A stretch of 47,077 bases of DNA from Mesorhizobium alhagi CCNWXJ12-2. Its GTDB lineage: Bacteria > Pseudomonadota > Alphaproteobacteria > Rhizobiales > Rhizobiaceae. The position numbers and the translations under genes were made by a program. The notes beneath the pieces were generated by a model. It had not been told where the DNA came from. It did not search any database and saw nothing but the letters and a program-made list of their open reading frames with translations. The stretch covers positions 1-47,077 of the forward strand of contig NZ_AHAM01000096.1 of NCBI RefSeq assembly GCF_000236565.1, given 5' to 3'. Numbering within the stretch: position 1 is the first letter of the stretch; every line of letters begins with the position of its first letter. This document shows, one piece after another, positions 22,985 through 30,605 of this stretch.

Positions 22985-23158
22985 TTAGCCTGCGGCTTTG
23001 CCCTTGCTGGGCTTTGGCTCCGGCTTATTGTCGCCGACGAAGCCGCGGGCGAGGAGATCTGCGAAGGTGAAGGGGCGAAGATCGTCCGCAGGGCGGACGA
23101 CGTCACCGTCCTTGAAGTGGCGTTGCCGGGTGTTGAACGGTTTCAGCGCGGTTTTCAT
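22985..23158 (-). CDS. 57-residue protein between tail terminator and tail tube
   Basis: A short gene, MKTALKPFNTRQRHFKDGD to KPSKGKAAG, starting at ATG 23158 on the overlapping TGATG of the tail terminator gene. Rich in Lys, Pro and Asp, with a compact middle (RPFTFADLLARGFVG). Similar short proteins with an ...F-x-DL-x-ARG-x-V core occur beside tail genes of rhizobial phages. Function unknown. Confidence 0.65.
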   Translation of the reverse strand: MKTALKPFNTRQRHFKDGDVVRPADDLRPFTFADLLARGFVGDNKPEPKPSKGKAAG

Positions 23159-23568
23159 CATTCGTCCCTCTGCCAGGTGATTGTCGCCGTCATGGCGTAA
23201 TAATTGCCGAACTCACGCCCGGGCTCGCCGGCGCCGATCGAGGCCTCGCGGAAAGTCACAGATCCGATGTCCTCGCCGCGGAAGAGGTCAACGAGCTGGC
23301 GTGCTAGCTGCCTGGCCGTCCCGCTTCCGATGCCGTTCGGCGTCATGACGTGAAGATAAAGCTGTCCGACCTCCCGCCAGAGATTGTCGGTTCTGGGTTC
23401 CGCCCCGATCGACGCCTGGTCAAAGAAGTCGCCATAGACCTCGACATAGACGAAATGCGCCGGCACGTCGGGCAGAGGATAATCCTCGTTTTCGAAGACG
23501 AGCGGCGTTTCCGTCCATTGAGCGCGGAGGCGCTGTTCGATGGTCTCGAAAGCTTCTGGGCTGGACAT
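23158..23568 (-). CDS. Tail terminator protein
   Basis: 136 residues starting MSSPEAFETIEQRLRAQW. The pattern of an N-terminal helix, a FVYVEVYGDFFDQ strand, ARQLARQLVDLFRGEDIG helix and a final strand NYYAMTATITWQRDE fits the gpU/DUF4128-type tail terminator that caps the tail tube and joins it to the head. It lies between the gp10-like gene and the tube gene, the standard position. Both ends use TGATG coupling. Confidence 0.75.
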   Translation of the reverse strand: MSSPEAFETIEQRLRAQWTETPLVFENEDYPLPDVPAHFVYVEVYGDFFDQASIGAEPRTDNLWREVGQLYLHVMTPNGIGSGTARQLARQLVDLFRGEDIGSVTFREASIGAGEPGREFGNYYAMTATITWQRDE

Positions 23569-24194
23569 CAGAGCGTGTTCACGATGATTGCGGGATAGGT
23601 GATCGGCATGCCGGCCAGGCGGTCCTTGCGGGCGCCCGACCGCTTAAGCCGGTATGGGATCATCGCATGCACGCCAGACTTGATGTCGAGGAACCTGGTC
23701 TCAAACCGGGCAACTGCTCCGAAGCGGCGAGCCAGAACGTTCTTGGTGCCATCGAAGAGACGGCGGCGCGGGATGCCGAGCCGTCCTGTTTCAACCTTCC
23801 TCACGGTCGGGCTGAAGTTTGTGATGATGACCTCCCCCTCAGCCGGGATCGACTTGAAATCGGCCACGACAGCACCGCCGGCAATCACGATGAATGATGA
23901 GGCGAACCGGCCCGACTTCCGCGGTGCCCGCTTCTGCAACTCCGCCAGCGCCGCATTGATGATCAGCGGCCAGTTCGTGAATTCGTAGACGATCGGGCCC
24001 GGGGCAACGACGCTTTCCTCCGGAGCGCCTGCCCTGCCGTTGACGTATCGCTCATATTGAGGCGACGCCCCGGCCGCGATCGCCTTTGCGAGTTCGGCGC
24101 GCGCGAAGCGGGCGAGTTCCTTCGAGATCGCCTCCGGCTCCAGCCCGGCCGTCGCGATGCGGAGATCGCGTTCGAATGCCTCGAAACCAGCCAT
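23568..24194 (-). CDS. HK97 gp10-like neck/tail completion protein
   Basis: 208 residues from ATG at 24194 (MAGFEAFERDLRIATAG); an upstream extension to 24236 is rejected because the start overlaps the previous stop (TAATG). A helical N-terminus (ISKELARFARAELAKAIAA) and a basic beta core (KSGRFASSFIVIAGG, EVIITNFSPTVRKVE) match the gp10-like neck family. Gene order (adaptor, gp10-like, tail terminator) supports it. Confidence 0.7.
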   Translation of the reverse strand: MAGFEAFERDLRIATAGLEPEAISKELARFARAELAKAIAAGASPQYERYVNGRAGAPEESVVAPGPIVYEFTNWPLIINAALAELQKRAPRKSGRFASSFIVIAGGAVVADFKSIPAEGEVIITNFSPTVRKVETGRLGIPRRRLFDGTKNVLARRFGAVARFETRFLDIKSGVHAMIPYRLKRSGARKDRLAGMPITYPAIIVNTL

Positions 24195-24478
24195 TAGGCG
24201 GCCTCGATACGGTTGGCATGCTCCAGGCGAACCCAACTCGGAGCGTCGTGCCTAAACTTGATTTTCACATCCCCAACGAGCACCCGCATTGCGAAGCGCG
24301 CCTCATCGCCTTCACCCTGAATTACAGGCCGGCCGTTCTCATAAGGATGGACAATGACGGCCCGCTGCTCTTCGTCGGCAGTGATGACGTGGTCGACCGG
24401 CTCACCGTCGAGGTAAATGACGGCGAAGCGGCTTTCGGGCCTGTAGCCTGGGTCTCTGTCGCTCGCTGAAATGCGCAT
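24194..24478 (-). CDS. Small protein of the head-tail module
   Basis: 94 residues starting MRISASDRDPGYRPES. Beta-rich soluble sequence (FAVIYLDGEPVDHVITADEEQRAVIV, ARFAMRVLVGDVKIKF). No recognised family. It is coupled at both ends (TGATG with the adaptor gene, TAATG with the gp10-like gene), so it is made with the connector proteins. Confidence 0.65.
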   Translation of the reverse strand: MRISASDRDPGYRPESRFAVIYLDGEPVDHVITADEEQRAVIVHPYENGRPVIQGEGDEARFAMRVLVGDVKIKFRHDAPSWVRLEHANRIEAA

Positions 24479-24828
24479 CAGCCCCTCACCTGCAGTTCAT
24501 AGGCGATCAGCACACCCGCAACCCGCCTGGTGCTGTCGTCGGCAGCCTCGATGTTGAGCTCCTTGCCCCGGACAACGGCCTTGTCGCCCTTCTTGAGGTC
24601 GAGAGGCACTTGTGCGGCGATGAGATCATCGGCCAGCACGATAAGCTTGCGGTCGCCCTGCTGTATGGTCCCGACAAGCTCTTTCGGCTCATACCCGGTG
24701 ACCCGGGCCAGCACGGGCGCATCGAAATAGGGCCGGTTGGCCCCAGCCCCGGTGTACCGACGGATGACGATCTCTTCGAACGCGCCGAGGGCTCGGCGAT
24801 AGCTGGCCTTGATGGAGTCCGGCGTCAT
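24478..24828 (-). CDS. Head-tail adaptor-like protein
   Basis: 116 residues starting MTPDSIKASYRRALGAFEEI. The layout, an N-terminal helix then a small beta barrel (EEIVIRRYTG, PVLARVTGYEPKELVGTIQQGDRKLIV, KKGDKAVVRGKELNIE), is like head-closure/head-tail joining proteins of HK97 gp7 or SPP1 gp16 type. Position after the gp6-like connector agrees. The start overlaps the preceding stop (ATGA). Confidence 0.65.
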   Translation of the reverse strand: MTPDSIKASYRRALGAFEEIVIRRYTGAGANRPYFDAPVLARVTGYEPKELVGTIQQGDRKLIVLADDLIAAQVPLDLKKGDKAVVRGKELNIEAADDSTRRVAGVLIAYELQVRG

Positions 24829-25058
24829 TTGCGCGGGCTCGGCGGAGGCCCGATGTCGGGCGCCTGAAAAACGATTACCCAGCCAGGTGCGGCGTCATGC
24901 CAGGGATCGCTACGACCGCTGTATCGGCGCCACTGGCCAGCCACGCCGCATTCGCATTCTAGCCGGACTTCGCTGCTGAACAGCCGTTTGAAGCGTGCAT
25001 CAGGATCACGTCCGCAGCGGGGACACGAGGCTATACGGGTGCGCGGCTGGTAGCCCAT
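24825..25058 (-). CDS. Small zinc-ribbon protein
   Basis: 77 residues from ATG at 25058, which overlaps the upstream stop (TGATG). Two knuckles, CPRCGRD and LECECGVAG, 22 residues apart, make a likely four-cysteine zinc ribbon; WHDAAPGWVIVF follows. It resembles Lar-type restriction alleviation or other short phage zinc ribbons, but placement inside the connector genes is unusual for Lar. Function unknown. Confidence 0.65.
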   Translation of the reverse strand: MGYQPRTRIASCPRCGRDPDARFKRLFSSEVRLECECGVAGQWRRYSGRSDPWHDAAPGWVIVFQAPDIGPPPSPRK

Positions 25059-25495
25059 CACCGCACCGCCGCGCGGACCGATACCGACGTGTTGCCGGCA
25101 TAGGTGCCTGTGCTGGTCACCTTGGCCCGCAGCCGGTCGCCGAGCACGCCGTCGACCTTGCCTTCGACCGACAGGGCGGCAACCGCGGCAACCGCCGCGG
25201 CGGCTTCAGCTGACAGATTGGAGGTTTTCGAGGCGTTCGCTGTCGTGAAGTCGAACCGGCAGACGTCGATCCAGTCGCCGCCCTGGTTGATGCTCGTCTG
25301 GACGATGACGGCGCAGGTCGTGCCGCCCGAGCCATAGACGAACTCGCAATACAGCGTGGCCGATGCCATGCCTTCCAGGCGGTCGATCAGTTCCTGGGCG
25401 ACGCCGGCCGCGGAGACACCATCCGTGATGACGGAATCGGTCACCGCCGCCGTGATGGTGGCAGTGCCGAGATCGTATATGCCGGGACGTTCCAT
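25058..25495 (-). CDS. Structural-region protein of unknown function
   Basis: 145 residues starting MERPGIYDLGTATITAAVTDSVITDG. Ala/Thr/Val-rich beta-type sequence with an alanine-rich helix at ~97-112 (AEAAAAVAAVAALS). It resembles the 28065 gene product in style (short repetitive beta segments), so a minor capsid or connector-associated protein is possible. It begins 3 bp after the gp6-like stop. Confidence 0.6.
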   Translation of the reverse strand: MERPGIYDLGTATITAAVTDSVITDGVSAAGVAQELIDRLEGMASATLYCEFVYGSGGTTCAVIVQTSINQGGDWIDVCRFDFTTANASKTSNLSAEAAAAVAAVAALSVEGKVDGVLGDRLRAKVTSTGTYAGNTSVSVRAAVR

Positions 25496-25498
25496 GGA

Positions 25499-26122
25499 TC
25501 AGATCCAGTGCTGGATGTAGGGGCCGAGAAGTTCGATGACGTCGGCGGGAGCGAGAGGATCATCAGCGGGCGCAACCCACCATTCCTTCTCGATGAGTCC
25601 CGGGATGTTTTCGCGCTTCAGCCCCGGCTCCTGTGTCGCGTCGGCCGAGAAGATGCGCACCATGCGCGCAGCGGCATCCTTGAGATCATCGGGAACCGTC
25701 GCCCAGCCCGCGGTGTAGGCAACGACGATCTTGCCGCATCGCCAGCATGCCGGATCGTCACCGGAAAGCCGGAGAAGCATCCCCGGTGAGGCGTCGACCT
25801 CATAATCGGCGGCATCGACCGCTGTGCCGTCTTCCGTCACTGATGCCACAGATGAAACCGGAAGCCTCGAAAGGATGAGGCAATCGGCAGACCGGTCGAG
25901 GCGGAAGGTTTCGCTCAAAACCTCCTCGCGCAGCGTCGCCGGTGTCGCTCCTGCCGTAGCAACCCTGCAGATGCGCGCGATCGTCGCGGCCACCCTGGCG
26001 CCAACAATCGCCAGCTCGGCGTCGCGGCTGCTGTCCGAGACACCGACTGCGGCGCGCAGCTCGGCGACCGAAAGCAAGTTGCGATCGGCCGCCGGCGTCG
26101 TGACAGTGAGGATGGAGCGCAC
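25499..26122 (-). CDS. Head-tail connector protein, gp6-like
   Basis: 207 residues. GTG start at 26122 with GAGG upstream. Features of the gp6-like connector family: the helical N-terminus (LLSVAELRAAVGVSDSSRDAELAIVGARVAATIARICR), DYEVDASPGMLLRLSGDD, CGKIVVAYTAGWATVPDDLKDAAARMVRIF, and a C-terminal helix ending LGPYIQHWI. These form the ring below the portal in HK97-type heads. Confidence 0.85.
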   Translation of the reverse strand: MRSILTVTTPAADRNLLSVAELRAAVGVSDSSRDAELAIVGARVAATIARICRVATAGATPATLREEVLSETFRLDRSADCLILSRLPVSSVASVTEDGTAVDAADYEVDASPGMLLRLSGDDPACWRCGKIVVAYTAGWATVPDDLKDAAARMVRIFSADATQEPGLKRENIPGLIEKEWWVAPADDPLAPADVIELLGPYIQHWI

Positions 26123-26134
26123 CGGAGGCCTCGT

Positions 26135-26602
26135 TTATGCAGCAGCCGGTGCGGTGCGGGCAGCCATGATCTTGTCGACCATGGTGGCCTTGTTGTCGTC
26201 GGTTTCCACCGCGATCTTCTCGGCGTCGGCGAGCTCATGCAGTTGCGCGTTCGTCATCTTGGTGAGATCGGCGCGCATCGCCTCCAGGGCCTTTGCGGCG
26301 TCTTCAGCAGTCACGGCCGCTTCGATTTCCTCAGGCGTGCTCCGCGAGGCATAGCCTTCCGGCGGATATTTCGACGCCGGATAGCCAGCGGCGACGTACT
26401 CGGCGATGGTGGGTCCATCATCGCGAAGAACCTCGGTCTTCTTCCCCGCCTTCAGGGCCTCGACATACTTCTCGGCTTTCAGCCCGTCGAACAGCCCGGC
26501 CGGAACCTCGTCATCGGTGCCCTTGACGATCTCGCGCCCGTAGGCGGTACCATCGGCGACACGAACGGTGCGCAGTACCTTCACTTTCAGCATGTCAGAC
26601 AT
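26135..26602 (-). CDS. HeH/LEM-like domain protein in the head operon
   Basis: 155 residues from ATG at 26602 (MSDMLKVKVLRTVRVADGTAYGREI). The N-terminal half is a beta-type domain; the C-terminus (LTKMTNAQLHELADAEKIAVETDDNKATMVDKI) has the helix-extended-helix pattern of HeH/LEM or Rho-N-like domains found at the ends of phage capsid-region proteins and often thought to bind nucleic acid. The start overlaps the stop of the methyltransferase fusion by 8 bp. Confidence 0.7.
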   Translation of the reverse strand: MSDMLKVKVLRTVRVADGTAYGREIVKGTDDEVPAGLFDGLKAEKYVEALKAGKKTEVLRDDGPTIAEYVAAGYPASKYPPEGYASRSTPEEIEAAVTAEDAAKALEAMRADLTKMTNAQLHELADAEKIAVETDDNKATMVDKIMAARTAPAAA

Positions 26603-28001
26603 CGGTAGTTCCTTTCGATTGGCCCTCCACGAGCCGGTTGGGATGACGGGAATGGTCGTACCGGCCTTCGATCTCCTCGGCGGATGGCAGCCGGTCGTGC
26701 ACGGCCATGGTGACGCGAACGGGATCCTCGCCGCCGCCATCGAAACTGAGATCGACGGTGTCGTAACCGTAGATGCGCTCAGTGATCGGAGCGTTGGCAT
26801 CCATCAGCGAAGTCGTCTCCGGGAATCCGATTTCGATTCCCCGAGCTTTCGCTATGCCGAGGTGGAATTCGACACATCCCCTGCCCTTCTCGGCGTCGTG
26901 GCTGTTGCGGTAGCTGAAGTCGCAGCCGAAAAGGCTGATCTGGCGGACGCCGATGTGCACCGCGTATGCCACCGCATAGGCGGCCGTCGAATTGAAATAG
27001 GCGATGCCGCAGGAGTTGATGACATCTTCCAGCGGGAAAGCTTCCAGCCCCGGATAATCGGGATGAGGCCGGCTGGTATAGATCGGGCCAGGGTGCCGGC
27101 GCATCCACTCAAGCATCTTGGCGATGTTACTTTCTGGTCTCGCGGCGGCGCGGACCTCCTGGACCCGGACGTCATCCATGTGGAAAACGCGGTCGCATTG
27201 GAGAACGCCGCCGACGGCATTGATGCCCCAGACCTCGTCGCAGAGTGCGTGACGGCCGCCGAGCCGTTTAGTGAGGTCGACGAACGTCTCCAGAGACGGT
27301 CCAAGCCCCAAGATAACGACATGGGCAGGGACTGCGCGAACAGTTGGGTCCGGGAGAGGCTCAACGCTCGGCCGGCCATCAATGTCGGCGCGTTGCGCTG
27401 TAACCACAACCGTCCGACCCTCGATGTCACGCTCGACTTCCGAGGTCGGTCCTCTCTGGCCGTACCAGCCGGTGACCCGCCAGCCGGCGCTTTCCAGTAG
27501 CGCGGCGAATTCAGCCCGGGTGTAGTGGCGGTGATGGTGAAGGATCCTGCCGCGGTGCGGAAACACCGTCTCGTTGGGTACGCTCGCGATCAGATACGGC
27601 GCGACTGCATGGAGCGCCCTCAACATCGGGAGCGGATCGGCGAGGTGCTCGATTGTCTCAAAGCAGACCGCGGCATCAAATGAATCATCTTCGTAGCCGG
27701 CCACATCCATGACATCGCCGACCTGGAGCCGGGCAGTGATCGCAGCGTGATGTATCCGACCGAAGGCAACAGCAGCCTCGCTGCGGTCCATTCCGAGGAC
27801 ATCATTGCCGGCTTCGGCGAGGAGAGCGGCGCCGTAACCGATGCCGCAGGCGAGATCGACGACGCGTTTCCTGCCGCCGATGACGCCGGCCGCGAATTGG
27901 TATCTGGCGACGTGGTCCCGCCGGATGCCTTCCAGCGTTTCCGCGACCTGGCGCTCGCCATTGTCCAGCGCGTCGGCGCCGGCCGTGATGTGCATGTTCA
28001 T
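26595..28001 (-). CDS. Fusion of SAM methyltransferase and MptE/DUF115-like domain
   Basis: 468 residues. Residues ~20-200 are a class I methyltransferase: motif I VVDLACGIGYG (47-57), an acidic strand end MDRSEAA, and FDAAVCFETIEHL. Residues ~222-468 resemble the MptE/DUF115 domain: VVILGLGPSLETF (228-240), VWGINAVGG (257-265), DRVFHMDD (270-277), and ISLFGCDFSY. DUF115 relatives include pterin pyrophosphokinases and flagellar-glycosylation proteins. The gene lies in the capsid operon between the capsid accessory gene and the HeH gene, a strange place for an enzyme. Modification of virion, nucleotide or glycan is possible; substrate unknown. Confidence 0.75.
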   Translation of the reverse strand: MNMHITAGADALDNGERQVAETLEGIRRDHVARYQFAAGVIGGRKRVVDLACGIGYGAALLAEAGNDVLGMDRSEAAVAFGRIHHAAITARLQVGDVMDVAGYEDDSFDAAVCFETIEHLADPLPMLRALHAVAPYLIASVPNETVFPHRGRILHHHRHYTRAEFAALLESAGWRVTGWYGQRGPTSEVERDIEGRTVVVTAQRADIDGRPSVEPLPDPTVRAVPAHVVILGLGPSLETFVDLTKRLGGRHALCDEVWGINAVGGVLQCDRVFHMDDVRVQEVRAAARPESNIAKMLEWMRRHPGPIYTSRPHPDYPGLEAFPLEDVINSCGIAYFNSTAAYAVAYAVHIGVRQISLFGCDFSYRNSHDAEKGRGCVEFHLGIAKARGIEIGFPETTSLMDANAPITERIYGYDTVDLSFDGGGEDPVRVTMAVHDRLPSAEEIEGRYDHSRHPNRLVEGQSKGTTDV

Positions 28002-28035
28002 GTGGGGAAGCCTGTTGTCGGACAGGAAAGGGAAA

Positions 28036-28057
28036 CGCGCCGGCCGGAACCGGCGCG
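28036..28057 (-). promoter_or_regulatory. GC hairpin after the capsid accessory gene
   Basis: A perfect 8-bp stem (CGCGCCGG/CCGGCGCG, 6-nt loop) begins 7 bases after the stop at 28065. No U tract follows. It should protect the upstream mRNA or lower read-through. Confidence 0.55.
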
Positions 28058-28064
28058 CTATGGA

Positions 28065-28487
28065 TCAGTCGGCTGGCTTGCTGGCGGCCTGCTGGATCGC
28101 GTCGACATGCACGGGCGTGCCGGCCGTGGCTGTCGATTTCACGCTGCACTGAACGTAACGCTTGCCGCCCTTGTAAGCGACTTTCTTGGTCACGTTCATG
28201 GTGGTGCCGGAAGCGCGGGCGCCGGCGGCGATGCCGGCTCCGGCTTCAGTGCCGATCAGATCGGCGTCGGCAACGGAAGTCAGGGCGCCAGTGGCGTCGC
28301 CTTCCTTGACGGTGACCGTGAACACGGCCGTCGAGGAAGTGATCGCACCGTAACCGACCGAGAAGAGCACCGGGCCGATATAGCCCTTGCGATCGATTAT
28401 CTTGCCGGTCTTGCCGGTACCGGTGGTGCCAACCGCGACGGGCGAGATGACGCGCTGCGCGTTGAGACCGCTGTAAAGGTCGTCCAT
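28065..28487 (-). CDS. Capsid accessory (decoration-type) protein
   Basis: 140 residues starting MDDLYSGLNAQRVISPVAVG with a GGAG ribosome site. Beta-rich, Thr/Ala/Gly-rich (ITSSTAVFTVTVKEGDATGAL, VAYKGGKRYVQCSVKSTATAG). It directly follows the major capsid gene and is separated on both sides by hairpins, as expected for a high-copy decoration or capsid-stabilising protein. Family not recognised; the role is inferred from position. Confidence 0.65.
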   Translation of the reverse strand: MDDLYSGLNAQRVISPVAVGTTGTGKTGKIIDRKGYIGPVLFSVGYGAITSSTAVFTVTVKEGDATGALTSVADADLIGTEAGAGIAAGARASGTTMNVTKKVAYKGGKRYVQCSVKSTATAGTPVHVDAIQQAASKPAD

Positions 28488-28531
28488 TTGAATTCTCCAT
28501 TTCGGAGTTCAGGGGAAGGGTGAGGATGCAG

Positions 28532-28559
28532 GCCCGGGCCAGCCGAAACCGGCCCGGGC
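28532..28559 (-). promoter_or_regulatory. GC hairpin after the major capsid gene
   Basis: A perfect 9-bp inverted repeat (GCCCGGGCC/GGCCCGGGC, 10-nt loop) begins 9 bases after the capsid stop at 28569. No U tract follows. Strongest of the hairpins in this operon. Confidence 0.6.
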
Positions 28560-28568
28560 TTCAGGCCA

Positions 28569-29867
28569 TTAGAGCGTGGCGCATTCCAGCTTGCGGATCG
28601 CCTCGGCGAGAACCACCTTGCCACCGTTGCGACGGCGGAAGATGAAGCGGATGTTGCCGCTGGTCGCCTGGGTGTAAGGATCCCGCAGCATCTCCATGGC
28701 GATGCGATCAACCATGGTGTAGGCCCGCTTGAAGTCGCCATAGGCGATCGGGTAGAGGCCGGCGCCTTCATTCGGCATGTCGGGGAACTCGACATAGGGA
28801 TCGCCGTCGATCGTGTTCGGGCGGCCCTGTGCGATTCCCGGCATCCAGATGTAGTTTTTGTCCGCATCCTTCAGTTTGCGAACCGAACCGATCGTGGTGC
28901 GGTTCATGATCCACGACGCGTTCTTGGCATACGCGGTCTTCAGCGCATGCTTGAGCGTGAGGAGACCGTTGGCCTGGCCATCGGCATCCGCGATCGTGGC
29001 CGCCGATCCGGAGTGGTTCTCGCCAACGCCGGCGTTGGTCAGGATACCCTCCATCTCGCCGACGCCGGTACCGGAGACGAACTCCGCCCCTTCCTTGACG
29101 GCGAACTGCTCCGACGCCTCCTCGCGGATCTCGGCTTCCATGTCGAAGGCCGAATCCTCGAGCATCTGGTTGGAGATGTCGATCAGGGCGTACATCTCCG
29201 GCGCCACGATCTCCTCGAGGCCGTAGGCAAGACCGGTCGTTTCGGTCTTCGCGCCGTTCTCGTGGACACGGCGGGCCGCGAACTGGCCGGTCCGCTTCGG
29301 CTGCTGGATGGATTTCCCGGCAGTGTTGCGGATGCGTGCCAGGGCGCGCGCCGGGCTGAGCTCGGTGACGCCCTTGATGATGTCGCGGACGTACTCGGTC
29401 GGGGCAAGATAGCCGCCGGCCGTATCGGTACCGACATTCAGCGCCTTCGCCTCGTTGGCTACGTCAGCCAAGATCTTCTGTTCGTCCGCATTGAGATTCA
29501 GCACCCCAAGCGCGTGGGCACGGATAACCGCAAGGCCCCAGGCGCCGTGGCGAGCCTTGGTCTCGACCTCGTTGCCGCGACCGCGTGCATTGTCAGGCAG
29601 GCGGGCCAGCATGACCTCGATGCGATCGGATGCCTCCTTAGCGGCCTTCGCCTGATCGGCGGCAACCGTCAGCTTCTGGTTCAGGCTCTCGTACTGCGAG
29701 AGCGTGGTTTCGATCTTGGCGAGCTTGTCGGTCGTGACCGGGTCAGCGACGCCCTTCTTCTCGACTTCCTTTAGCCGAGCGTCATTGGTTTCCTTGAAAG
29801 CCTCGAAGGCGGTCATGACCGGGGTAACCGCGGCGTCGACCGCGGCTTTGATTTCAGTCGGATCCAT
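28569..29867 (-). CDS. Major capsid protein, HK97 family
   Basis: 432 residues. An AGGAG site precedes ATG at 29867. Residues ~1-105 form a coiled-coil scaffolding (delta) domain (DARLKEVEKKGVADPVTTDKLAKIE, AKAAKEASDRIEVMLARL) that the prohead protease should remove. The HK97 fold follows: AGGYLAPTEYVRDIIKG, SPARALARI, MYALIDISNQMLEDSAFDMEAEI, FAVKEGAEFVSGTG, WIMNRTTIGSVRKLKD, and FRRRNGGKVVLAEAIRKL. Downstream of protease and portal, in the canonical order. Confidence 0.95.
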   Translation of the reverse strand: MDPTEIKAAVDAAVTPVMTAFEAFKETNDARLKEVEKKGVADPVTTDKLAKIETTLSQYESLNQKLTVAADQAKAAKEASDRIEVMLARLPDNARGRGNEVETKARHGAWGLAVIRAHALGVLNLNADEQKILADVANEAKALNVGTDTAGGYLAPTEYVRDIIKGVTELSPARALARIRNTAGKSIQQPKRTGQFAARRVHENGAKTETTGLAYGLEEIVAPEMYALIDISNQMLEDSAFDMEAEIREEASEQFAVKEGAEFVSGTGVGEMEGILTNAGVGENHSGSAATIADADGQANGLLTLKHALKTAYAKNASWIMNRTTIGSVRKLKDADKNYIWMPGIAQGRPNTIDGDPYVEFPDMPNEGAGLYPIAYGDFKRAYTMVDRIAMEMLRDPYTQATSGNIRFIFRRRNGGKVVLAEAIRKLECATL

Positions 29868-29876
29868 AATGGACTC

Positions 29877-30599
29877 CTATTTCTGGATGAGGGTTGCGAG
29901 CTCGCCGAGGCGTGCCCGGATGTGATCGCCTATCCCGTCCTCATCCCGAGGGTCCGGCTTAGCTTTGAAGCCGCCAGCGGCGATCGCTTTGGCGGCGCTG
30001 TGCGAGTAACCGCCTACATCCCGTAGGAAGTCCTCGAATTCACGAATTGTCTTGATCTCATCGGAGAACGATTCCTCGGCCGCCGCAGCCTTCATGCTGT
30101 AGACCCGGGCCAGGGCGTTCGACGGATCGTCGACGAGGGAGACCTCGCGCAGCACGGCGGCCTTGATGAAGCGGGCCGGCTCTCCGGCCTTGCCGCTGCC
30201 CTTGCGGGCTCCGTAAGGCGCAACCCGGTAGCCGATGGAAAGACCCTTCAGGGCGCCTTCCTTGAGCTGGGCGTGGGTCCATTTCCCTTGCTCGGTGTCC
30301 AAGCCGATCAGCCTGCCCTTCACATGCAGCCCGTTCGTATCCTCCGACATATCTTCCCAGACGCCGATCGGCTCATGGCGGTTCCCCGTCATGATGCCGT
30401 GCATCTTGTACATCGGTGGGAAATTGCCTTTGTCGCGCTTGCGCTCCAGCAGCGATTTCGCGAACGCGCCCGGCTCGATGAGGTCGCCGTGGCTGTCGAT
30501 GTTCCCGAACACCGCCCCGTAGCCCTCGAATGAGCCCGCCGGCGCGCCTTCGTCGGCGAATTTCACCTCGAAGGGTGTCCCGATGCAGCCGAAATCCAT
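29877..30599 (-). CDS. Prohead protease, HK97 family (S78)
   Basis: 240 residues starting MDFGCIGTPFEVKF, with GAGGAAA upstream. The S78 serine-protease motifs are present: FEGYGAVFGNIDSHGDLIEPGAF, YKMHG with the catalytic histidine near residue 66, and LKGLSIGYR with the catalytic serine near 121. A C-terminal helical extension (FEDFLRDVGGYSHSAAKAIAAGG) is common in these proteases and may target it to the capsid delta domain. It matures the prohead by cutting the scaffold. Confidence 0.93.
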   Translation of the reverse strand: MDFGCIGTPFEVKFADEGAPAGSFEGYGAVFGNIDSHGDLIEPGAFAKSLLERKRDKGNFPPMYKMHGIMTGNRHEPIGVWEDMSEDTNGLHVKGRLIGLDTEQGKWTHAQLKEGALKGLSIGYRVAPYGARKGSGKAGEPARFIKAAVLREVSLVDDPSNALARVYSMKAAAAEESFSDEIKTIREFEDFLRDVGGYSHSAAKAIAAGGFKAKPDPRDEDGIGDHIRARLGELATLIQK

Positions 30600-30605
30600 T
30601 TTCCT

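Noticed and set aside
22068-22988. 306-codon plus-strand frame across the tail tube gene
   Set aside because: Low-complexity Ser/Val/Pro-rich antisense shadow.
26568-27500. 310-codon plus-strand frame opposite the methyltransferase fusion
   Set aside because: Antisense shadow; the minus strand carries clear SAM-binding and MptE-like motifs.
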